Shown here one piece after another: positions 24,301-36,550 of a stretch of DNA of 64,000 nt. Every line of letters starts with the position of its first letter. The first letter of the stretch is position 1. The stretch spans positions 5,006,410-5,070,409 of the forward strand of contig NW_027248277.1 of assembly GCF_041260155.1 (NCBI RefSeq), given 5' to 3'. The stretch comes from Ptychodera flava (lineage: Eukaryota; Hemichordata; Enteropneusta; Ptychoderidae). Position numbers and translations under genes: made by a program. The notes beneath the pieces were generated by a model. The model was not told the DNA's origin. It saw only the letters and a program-made list of their open reading frames with translations, and did not search any database.

Positions 24301-27300
24301 CTAAAACATACCAAAATGTTAGAGGTCGTGTATTTGAGCTCCGATGGAGTAGTCATTTTTTGTGTTCCATGATTTTCGTCAAATGTTGCGTGACAGATGA
24401 AATAAAGGTCAGATTTTCGTTTCGCAGGACTGGGGAAGTGTAAACCTGTCTAACTTGTAAATGTTTGTTGTTATCGGTGATTTTTATGGTAGGGAATGTA
24501 AACTTATATTGTCGATATCTAGCAAGAGTTTCTGTAGCGTCTATGGCTAAATGTACACAGTTTTTAGTCTAGTTTTTTCCCGTTGGCTTCGGCTTGAATC
24601 CAAAATGTGATCTTCATCATTACCAGAACATTCACCATGACTAGTATCAAAAAACCCTCAAAATTCTCTGTGTCATTACTCGGAACGTGCCATGCAAGAG
24701 CAAAGTGTACATATTCAGAACGTCAGTTTGATCGTTAATGAGATTCAGTGTTAAGTACGAAGTATTGTTGTGGGGACGGCTTGGCAAATAAACTTTAATG
24801 TATTCAAAGATAGATCGCACAAAGAAACCTCAGCAGTTGCCTGTCCCGTTTTTCTCGAGGGTCTATGATTCAAGGCACTGCGTCATTCGACCAAGCATTG
24901 TTATTGTAATTTCCTGCATAAAATTAACAGCGAGGTCAACGGTCAAACTCTCTCGGGATTTTCTGGCATGGTACATCTACGCTTCGGTATTGTCCTCGAC
25001 GCGACGCGTCTCGGACAATACCTCAGCTGCATTATGTACTTGGACTTAAATCCCAGTATTTTGGGAATAACGTTATATTATTCAAAGTGCCAGACAATGG
25101 CATGATCTTGGTGAAAGAAGCAATGCTTATTTTTTGAAGCTTGAAAAGAGAAATCATTACAAAAAGCACATTCGTAAATTTCAAACATCTATTGGTACTG
25201 TTACTACAGATTTAAATTAAAATTTTAAATACACAGAAAGAGTTTTATCGAAATTTATACCAGACTATACATTGTTTTCCTGAAGAAAAAGCAGAAGAGT
25301 TCACTGGCTATTTTCATAGGCCTATAGGCCTACTGGTCAGCATTACAGAAAAATATTTGTGAAGGTTATTGAGTTTCAGAGAGTGCTACCAAGCTTCGAA
25401 AAACATGTCTAGTAATAAAAGCCTTGGGAATGGAGTTTCTGGCCCTTGTTTGGTAATTTAACTGTAGAGAGTTTCAAATAAATGTACATGGAGAGTTGTC
25501 AGTGTCAGTTTCCAAGAGACAAGCAATCATTACTTTGATTGATAAAACAGGAAAAGACAGTCTGCAGCTGGTCGGAAAAACTGGAAACCTATTTCTCTTT
25601 TAAATGTTGATTATAAAAATTGTTGACACGGCCCTTTCAATTCGAATTTCAAAGTTTTACAGGAAATAATTCACCCAAATCAAGCTGGTTATGTAAAAGG
25701 TTGCTACATGGGCGACGCTTTTCGCAAGATTTAAAACTCAATGCACTTTACAAGAGAAAATGATGATATTCCTGGTATCTACTTTGTATTGATTTTGCCG
25801 ATACATTTGACTCTTTCGAGTGGTCTTTCCTTAATTTTGCTTTGAAGATATTTAATTTTGGTGAATCTTTTATTCAATGGGTCAAAGTTTTATACTGCAT
25901 TATTATTTCTGGTAATTAATAATGGTGTCACCTCTGATTACTTGTAAGTTAGCAGAGGTTCAAGACAAGGTGATCCTCTTTCACTTTATTTGTTTTTAGT
26001 TGATGTAGAAAATTAGTCCATCGCCATTCGTCACAACATAACAATTAAGGGGACTCAAATCGGACAAAATTGCACAGTATGGAGATGACACCACTGGAAT
26101 GTTATCAGATGTGAAATATGCCAAAGAATTTATCATATTGGTTGACTCATTCGGCAACATCCCCGGCCATAAGATGAACAAGGAAAAGAGTGATGCACTA
26201 TGGTTATTTAGAGAAATTGTATATACACACATTAATCGACTCGATGTACCGCATCATCTAACAAAGGTAGAAATGATGTGTGAATTTGCCTTCACTTTCA
26301 TGCATATAAAATCATCGGGCTAAAAAATGCTGAGGATGTAAACTGTCGGCTCTACCACGTACGGCAAGTGATGATGACGACCACGAGGTAGCCTCGTCCA
26401 AGGGTAACTGTGGAGGCATAACCTCTCTCCCTGCTATTTAAATTACAGTAAAAACATGTTGTTACCCTGCACATCATCTTGAGAAAAGGAAACAATCTCT
26501 GTCTAAGAGCAGACGAAAAAAGAAATTTCTTCCGTTCTATTTATTTATAACGGAGGTAAAACAAAAAACACAAAGTTGGGAGAAATATTGCCTACAAAAA
26601 TAGTACAACTGTAAAGTATAGGAGTAGCTGGCATACTCTGGTAATGTTCTTGAATCAGAGATTGAGAATGTCTTTTTTATGTAAGTAGGCGTACCATCCT
26701 TGTTCTTTGTCCTTTTTACCTTTTTCTCTGATGTAAATAATATATGTATGTATATATAATGTTGACGACCACATATATATATGTATCTCAATCTAGTATT
26801 GAATACAATACGAACACCACCATGGACACGATGGAACAAAATTAGATGTCCTAACTTCCAGAATGAAAGAACAAACTTCCCGTGGGACAAACATAGAAAT
26901 ATGTACAATATGCCATTATACCACGCATTTTATCCACTGCACCTGAACTTTAGGCGACTGATGAAGAAAGTCTGACAAACTTTCGAAATATAACGTTAAA
27001 AGGTAGCTGTGTCGTACGCAATCTCTCACTCTGTAGTGCAGAGTGCACTGACATTCCTAATACAGCTTTGTCTCGCCTAGCACTGCGTACAGGTCTGTGT
27101 GTTCCCGGCGTTATACGGCCTCCTGTGGTGGAGGCCGTATAACTCCGGGAACACAGACCTGTACGCAGGGCTATGTCTCGCGGTACCAATTTAGTTCTGT
27201 ACACAAGACAGTGAAACAAAAAATACACACTACTGAATTAAAAGCAAACAACCAATAGGCCTATATGAACGATGTGTAGAGTTGCTCTCCCTCTACTAAC

Positions 27301-30300
27301 TCCACGCGCACGATATTGCTATGGTATTCTCCAAAGGACCGCGCAATGTTTGTTGCAAAATGTTTGCTCCAGTACTTCCGTGTTATGCTCAAAACAAACT
27401 GAAGAGCGCAGAGTCAAACAGAACGGCGCAGCTCAACAGTGCGGACGCAGATATGCGATTTTTCCGTTGTTGCTAAGCATGCTTATGCCAAATTCCATCG
27501 TTGCCAAGGGGTCCTGGCGTGCGCTTCAGAGCAACATTAGACTGACTGGGTGACGGTTCAGGTAGGTGGAGCTCTCCAAATTTTCGTTTAATTTCGCAAG
27601 TAAGTTTGAGATCGAATATTTTAAGTAATCTTATTTTAAGAATACTGGTCTCCGATCAAAATTGACCGTTCATGCAGTAATCCTCCTCTAAATAATGTAA
27701 AAATGCCCAAAGAAAATTGACATTGCTGACGATAGTGGATTGCATCGTTAGGAGAAAGTTGTCGGTATTATGTCCTGCTTTCTGATGTTAACATTTCCGT
27801 CTCACGGCCTTATCTTGAACGATTTTGGTAATTTCCGTAACAGTTTATGTATAGGAAGAGATTTTGTGAATATCGCTTCTGGAGGAGGTCATTTGACAGT
27901 ACGATAGCGTATGAAATGCAGACACCTGAAAACCGGAAGTACATTAACTTTCCAGGCGATATAATTGATGATAACTTCGTTCACAATATTCATATTAGTA
28001 TCACGGTCGTTTAATCCAGTTATTTGTTAGGGAAGCATTAAGTTGACAATCTTCTGTTGCTTACTTAATGTATTATCATGCAGAATAGCTATAACCGTCG
28101 CGGTATTTCAAAAACAATACCATGCAAGTTACCCTCGAGCCACAGTCACTTGCTGTTCGATACAAGGCGATGACCGCTTTGGTATGCATTAGAAACATAT
28201 AGGAGGTCGGGAAATGGAATAACCGCTATACGCACGTACAGCCGAGTTCGGAGACGGATTTTCCTGACAAAAAGCTATAGTTTACTTAAAAAACCAGCAT
28301 TAATGACTTCCAATACGTCTCTGAATCCATACGTATAGTATATCGTCAATAACGATCTTCTTGCATTTTGGGTACGATTTCCCATTCTTCTCTTGATTTT
28401 TATCTGAGTGTCTACAATGTGACGTAGTATAAAACATGAAAAAAACAAAGTCCCCTTCAATGACCCGCGGAAGAGATTGACCTCCTCCAGAAGCGATATT
28501 CACATAATCTATTCCTATACATAAACTGTTACGAAAATTACCAAAATTGTTCAAGATAAGGCCGTATTACGGAAATGTTAACATCAGAAAGCAGGACATA
28601 ATACCGACAACTTTCTCCTAACGATGCAATGCAAGAGAAAATGATAGTCTAGAGGGCGATGCTGTATACTAATTAGGCTGAAGTTCATATCAAGTATAGG
28701 GAGTCTATTGGGAGTTCACATCGGATGTGCTTTAAGTTTGTGAGATGAGATCCTATCAGAAACAATGAGAGCATTTAAGTCGGACGATTCCACAGAACAG
28801 CTGATATTGAAGGATGTTTTGTGAAAATCCTGTTTTATATAACAATATCTGCTACTGATATCTGTTAAGTTAATATATCATGCATGTTTATCCATTGAAG
28901 TGATAATTTTCAAAGAGTGTCATTCTTTATACAATTTACGCACTAAATTGTCCCAACAATTGACTGAGGACTTGGTAAATAATCATTGACAAATACTTTT
29001 AAAACATATCTATAATAAATGATAAATTTGCTGGTTTTTAATATGCATGTATATTAATAAGTGGTGAGAACTTATTCTTTCAGATCAACACTACATGGAC
29101 TGACAGCCAGTGAACGTTATGCGTGACAAGACTGAAACATTTAAATTTCTTTTTGACATGTCATTACAACAATGATTTATTGCCATTAAAGACATTAATC
29201 ATTATTACAATATAGTTTTGCTGCAATTTTATGAATTTGGTTGAAAATGAACTCAAAGTTCCATCATAAGATGGTGGCAATGATATTGAAAATGTAGAAA
29301 GCGAAAAGCTGCTTGGTGTGGAAGATTCAGAGTCATTTATCATAAACATTACATGTTGATAGCATTGTGAAAAAATAAAGAGCAATCTCTATCTTCTTGC
29401 CAGAATTTAAGCATTTTTACCAGTTTCAGTTAGACGTCAATTTTATAACAGTTTCATTTTACCATATTTTGATTATGGTCTCGATATTTGGGGTTGTTGT
29501 AGTCAAAAGGATATGGATCACTTGAACTGTCTTTTAAGCGGGCAATGTGACTGATTTTGAATTGTAACTTTGGTACCTCATCCATTGAAATGTTTACACT
29601 TCTACAATGGTATCTGCTATCCCATCGCTATAAGTACAACCAGTAGTGTCTGTTTACAAGGGTATGTTGTGGCCAGTCTCCTCCATACATCCGGGATATA
29701 ACAACGAAGTACAAAGATCCACAAAGATTTTAAGATTTATTAGTAATAAAGCTCTACAAGTTACATTTGCTAGAACCGAATTATTTAAGCAGTCTTTTTG
29801 AGTAATTACCTGTACAACAATTTGCCTTCAGCAATAAGAAGTTGTACAAGTGTTAGAGGTTTTAAGCAGGCTGGTTACAAATTTTATCGACAAAGCTTTT
29901 TCGACACTTTTACATGAAACCTGTCTGTATTGTAATGTTGTTGTTATCCTGTACTTTGTCTTCTGTATATAAGTTTTCTTTGTGTTTGACCCTTGTGAAA
30001 AGAGGCGTATACCTATCATGGCTATAGAGTTATAAGATACTTATTGCATCAAATTGTAAAAGATTTATAAAAAATACGTATTTTAGTTTAGGTAAATCGC
30101 ATAACCTCATCATTAATTTAAACCTGTACTTTTAGAACAATAATTGATAAAATAACTGAATCAGGTATAGCCTAGAAGCTGTGATACTTGTAATTTTTTC
30201 CCTTCCTGGCTCAATATGCAAGTGTGCATTTCAGAAAAATCAGTGACAATTAGTAATAGTTCATTTATGTTTTTTAGAAAATTTATATGGCCACTTTAGA

Positions 30301-33300
30301 GATACAAGGCTTCAGTAAATCGCCTCATTTTTAAGCTTAATTTTCTGCACTTTTATAGGGGAGATACTTTCGCCGGCGCAAAAGTTCAGGATGAGAAACG
30401 GTAAACGGTAGCCGACTGGTTTTATGTGAGGCCTAGCAGCTAGGCGATGTTGCTGTGAGTGTGTGGGGGTTCGAATCCCGTTTGGGTTATAGTAAAAATT
30501 ATATTTGAGAAACGCTACAATGAGTATCGTCGCTAGAGGGCAACCTTCACGCATGCGCTTTAGCTGTTATTTTAGGGATTTGCAAGGACTACCTGTACCT
30601 GTCAGTGCTATTTTAAGTTAACATTTCCGTCTCACGGCCTTATCGCCAAAACTGAGGGCATAGCGTTTAAGTTGGATGTCTGTGTAAAAGGACAGTGACA
30701 AAATCAAACTTGGAGAAGAAACATGTAATGAGCATGACCGGAAAATTCAGGAGTGAATGAGTTGTATTTTCTGTCAAAACGCACGAGACAACATTTGACT
30801 TCGCGCTTTTTCAGCGATATGAACTAATAAGACACTAAATATTGTACGATTTGGTAAATCTAACTATTTATCTTTCAATTCGCCTAGTTATAATTAACGT
30901 AAGTTGAATTCTCGATGAACTACAGGCGATACTTCTTTACAATGTGTAGCGCTAGATTTAGTGATTTGTTTTTGAAATTTTCGCGTTCCATACCACCCAC
31001 GAAGGAAAATCGATTTTGCGCGTCTCGGGTATCCGCGTCCGCACGTCAAAACAGAACGACGCAATTACAAACTGAAGAGCGCAGGTCAAAACAGAACGAC
31101 GCAGCTCAAACAGAACGACGCAATTACAAATTGAAGAGCGCAGGTCAAAACAGAACGACGCAGCTCAAACAGAACGACGCAATTACAAACTGAAGAGCGC
31201 AGGCAAAACTATGGAAGACCGGTCACGACATGCGACATGCGAGTTTTTAAAACTGCGATCTGCGGTTAGGGTTAGGGTTAGGGTAGGGGTTAGGGTTAGG
31301 GGTTAGGTTTTCTCTGGTAAAAAGCCTTACTTCGCTCTCAACCTGGAGATTAGGCCAAGGGAGGGAAAAATTGTAACCGCATAACTTAGGGTTAGTTAGC
31401 GTTAGGGGTTAGGGTTAGGTCGCAGATCACAGTTTAAAGACGCAGGTCGTATGTCGCAGGTCGTGACCGGTCTAGCTTCCCTACATGTCGGAGTCCTAAC
31501 GTGGCCGCTATTTCTCCCAGGGTGTATCCATTGTAGAAGTATGCAGAAATAAGCTCGTCTATACCTCTGTAATCCATCGTTAGGAGGAGAACGAAATGAC
31601 ATGTATGCAAACGCCATATTAGTTTTGCAACCCGCATGTCGCAGTTTAAGAACTCGCATGTCGCAGTTTAAGAACTCCTGGTCGCAGTTAAAAAAAAACC
31701 CGCATGTCGCATGTCGTGACCGGTCTTCCATACAAAACAGAACGACGCAGCTCAAACAGAACGACGCAGCTCTAACAGAACCACGCAATTACAAACTGAA
31801 GAGTGCAGATCAAAACAGAACGACGCAGCTCAAACAGAACGACGCAATTACAAACTGAAGAGGGTTTGTGTCGTTTTCGGCCACGGTAAATGTCAGCTCA
31901 TGCGTATTACGATGCCATGTCATACCGGACAATGGAAGTATTTTGCATACGGGTAATTCAAAGGTCACTGATCGACAGTCTAAAAGCCTGTTCCGACTTC
32001 AAAAGTCAGAAAAACTACCTCATCAGATCACGTGAACTTTTATGAATGCAGAACTTTCAGTCATCATCTAATTGACACAATTGACTGATATTAAATGGAT
32101 ATCACTTTTATGTTAAAAGAGAATATAGCGATCCATTTGGATGATATTTTTAGCATTTTGTAATGTCAAACAAAGTCATTTTCTTTATTTTTTTGTCGGA
32201 AGTAAGATGAAATATAAATTACAAGACCTGCCCACAACATGCATTGCAATATGCAATCTAGTATAGTAGTTGACAGTCGGTGAAGTCCTATACGTCTGCA
32301 TTTAAATTCATTTGTCGATAATAACATTGCAGATTACACACACAGTCTAAGCTGATCACTATATTATTTCTTCAAATACTTAAAATATATTTTATAGACA
32401 CAGTTAAAGTTTCTGGCGTAATGCTGGGGAAACAATCATGTCATAGGCTAAAGATTTTATTGCTGTACCTACCTGAAAAACATCAAAACAAAGTTGAAAG
32501 CGACGAAACTTTTAATGATGGTTGCCACGGTAACAAGCCATCGTTTCCTGGTTTCGAATTCATTTTCAACAGCGAGTCTGATGTCCTCGGCTGTTCTGAT
32601 GTCGACTTTTTCTTTTCTTTGCATAACCTAGTGAAAATATGATACCACCGTTTTGAGAGCAATTGTCAAGTATATTGAAAAGAATCTGTGAGACAGTGAG
32701 AGGTTACAATGATTGACCTTTGACCGGGCACCTTAAATTCGTCAACACCTTTTAACTGTATGTAGGTCGGTCACTCTATGGAAATCGAATAACAAACCGG
32801 TCAGACACTCTATCTGTAGACTGGTCATAGTTGTCGACATTCATTCCACATAGAAGTCGGCGAAATACTTCTTGTATTTATAATTCGAGGTTTACGCTTT
32901 GTCTGTAACTTCCAAAACGACTTGATGAAGTTTCAAAACGTTACCTGCCATCCCATTTCAACTTGAAAATTTTTGTCAAATTCCTCCACGGCTTGATCCG
33001 ATTCCTTGTAAGTGTCACCGAACCCAGGGTTGACAGCCTCGTCTGTGTCACAGAGGGAGTCAAAACCTGAGAGAGAGACAGAGAGGCAGAGAGACAGAGA
33101 GGGGGTTCAACTGACAGATTCAACTGTACATTGAAATGAAAACTTGTGAATCCCATAAACCACAAAATGTTTACATCATCCCCGAAAAGTACCGTTATTT
33201 TTAGCTTTATTAAACTGCCCTAACTTGATAATCTGCAATAACCAGGATGTAGTGCCTGATACAATTCTCACCTTGTACAATCTTGCAAAGGACCGTTAAT

Positions 33301-36300
33301 TTCATTGGTGCACACAGTAGATCTTTGACGCCAGGTACTTTGATTGCTTTGTGACATTTCCTTTCAGCTTCTTTAAATTTCTCCTTGCAATGGACCACAC
33401 CAGCGTTGAAAACATCTGTTGGAAACAAAACGACGAGACATTAGGAACATTCAGAGAAGGGCTGAGTTACTGAGTCATTAAAGGAGACTTTCTGATCTAC
33501 CACTTGTGGGGGTTCATATTAAGCTCTTTGTGTAAGAAAATTTTTTATTGTCTTAGTTTTTCGAAAATAAATTTATTTTTCTTAGTAGAGTTACCAGAAG
33601 GATTCGGGCCGTTTTGAATTTCAAATATCGGTAATATAAATCTTGGTAATCTGTTTCTCTAGTACCAAAATTTGCACGGTGATCTTAATAGACTGATCGA
33701 AATATTCCCTGAGATAACTTTGCGCAAAGTAACTTTCGACGTGCGTACTACTTTAACTGGACGTGTAGCATTTGTAGCTCAGAGTATTGTCACACAACCA
33801 TGTAAATCTCTCGTGCGTTAGTAGACTTGTTTGTATATGAAGGACTGCAGAAAAATCGAATTGTTTCGGAAATGTTTTCCCTGTTTGAACAGCGGCAACC
33901 ATTTGTCTTCCTGTCGTTTTTATTTATATCCTATGACAGTCATGTAATATGGCAGAATATATCATCACACATCAAATATAAGAAATGCATCATTTGGCAA
34001 TAATCCCGTTGGTGACAGTCTCTGGGAAAATGGGTACCCATGCATGTTCAAAAAATTACGGGAAAAGGGGAGTGTCCGTGAAAACACGAAGAAGAGGAGC
34101 TTTTGTAGCAAAGTCGATCCGTGAAATAATGAGAATACCCCTTTGAAATCTGGTAAATAATTTTCTTTTATATACATCCATGTCAGGGCTAAATTAAAAA
34201 TGAGAATTTAAACAATGATGTCATAAAGGACACTATTTTTCAAAGTTATCATGTTGCGTAAAACTGTAGTCAATATAAACTAGGGGTATCTTTTGGGCTA
34301 ATTGTTTCCCCATATTTCTCAAAATAAGGTGTCTTTTTCGTTGAAAATTCCAAGATAAGGGGTGCTTTGAAATTTTACTGAACAATCGTAAGTACCTAAT
34401 CTCGTGACTGCCACTGCCACGCCGGGGCTCATGAAATGTATAAATTTGTTAAAAGTATAATGACCTCGAATAAAACGCTATTAAATCATTCCTCACGTGC
34501 GTAAAACATTGTGTTGAATATTATAAAGTGATTAACCTTTGCATCTGTAATCCAGTTTTTCTCTGTAATTGTCTTCAGGATTCTCTTTTTTCTTGGTCTC
34601 TCTTTGCATGCCTTCATCGTCTTTCTCAACTTCCTCTTCTATTTTCACAAATTCTTCTTTCAGTTTTCCTGATATCTCCTGCATGTCTTTACTCTGAGAC
34701 TGTGCAATATCAAATCAAAACAGATATAATGCCATTTCTAAACAAAATTCAAAAGCTACATCTTTGAACGATTTTAACGGTACCGTTTACTTAGCGTATT
34801 TAGACCACACTTACATCTTATTTCAGCAATGCGATACTTTGACAACTCTGGCTAAATTTTACAACCGGCGTCTACACTATACTGCATGAATGGCCCCATG
34901 ATGACATCTTTCCACATTCTTCCGCATTGTTTCTTCGACAAAATAGTATAAGGTCAGCCTAATTGCTTTGAAAGATCACCTCAGGGTTCAAAGTTCAAGG
35001 GTGAGTTTGTTACCTGTATATCTTTGAGGACATCTGAAAAGGGTTGATGCATTAGTTCGTAGAGTAATTTGCTGTTGTTGTAGGTCAGTGATGCAGTACA
35101 GCTGATGGACCGTGAAAGCTCCCTGGCGTTGGTGAAGATGTTTGTGACCGGACCTTACATAAACAAAGGGAATACTTTGAAGATACAGTGCATCTCATTG
35201 TGGCAACCAGAGGAGATCAACGATAAAATTATCATACATGTGACGATGATGACGGTGAGGACGATGATGATGATGATGATGATGATGATGGTGTTGAGAT
35301 CAAGAGATCAACGATTAAAATGATGATAACATGTAACCATAATGACGATGATGATAATGATGATGAACGACGAAGAAAATTACTGCCACGGCGACGATGT
35401 TGCTACTGCTACTGATGATGATGATGATGATGATTATCATTACGACGACGACGAAAACGTCGACAACAATGATAATGTTGATGACGGTGATGGTGATATC
35501 ATCTTAGACAATGTGCTGGTGACGATGATGTAAATATTAATTATTCAGCCAAAGGATTTCTCATCGACAATTATTATGGAAACTTTTATTATTAAAGATG
35601 TCTATCAATACTATCATTCAAGTATTCATATTGGCATTCTATAAACTTTTTTCATTGAAATAATGACAGTTAAATTGTGAATCGTGTTATTGGAATGTAG
35701 ACTGTAATTACAAACATCATATAAAATTTAGATACATTGTTTCAGAACAACTTACCACCTAATAACATAGCGATAGTCATGGTGCTGACGATATTTCTAC
35801 CATACTTGCTGAACAGATATGGGATAACCAGGATTATGGTACATCGAATCTGAGTGGATGTTGCAAAGCCTATAGCCAGCAGCGCCTTGATAGCGCCCCC
35901 TATCAACAACTTTTCTCCATCAGTGAAAGGTAGCCGGATCAACACAGTAAAATAAAGAGCTGAAAGTGAGGATGGGAGAATAAAGACTTTATTAAAAATG
36001 ATGTATGAGTCACCTGAAAGGCACAGAGATTTTGAAAATGTCGCCACCGAAACTGTAACTGTACAAAGAATAGATAACTAAAACGGCATTCACTGAACAT
36101 AAGAAAATACGAAAACAAGTCGAGAGTTTTAAATAATGTCGGTAAGGAACCCTACGCTACATTATTTTAGTCCAATTTCAGGGGTGAATGCCGTACGTCA
36201 CAGCTTACCGACGTGCAGTTACTCCAAACTGTTTTTGTTGTTAAGCTTCTACCATTTGAAGAAACTCAATGATTAGCATCGTATCCTGAAAAATAAACTA

Positions 36301-36511
36301 AAATTTCATTGCGCAGAAAAAGAAGATTTCTCGCCGAGAGATAGGAGCTGAGAAACTCCCTATCTTCATGAACACTCACCCACACCAACCGCTGAACCAA
36401 AACAGAACCCAAGCACTGTTTTTATTAATCTATATTCATCAGCCTTGCTCCATAACAACTTCTCCAGACGAGGAAAATGACGCCGCAATGCTTCTCTGAA
36501 ACCTTTTAAAA

Positions 36512-36550
<39 letters not shown>

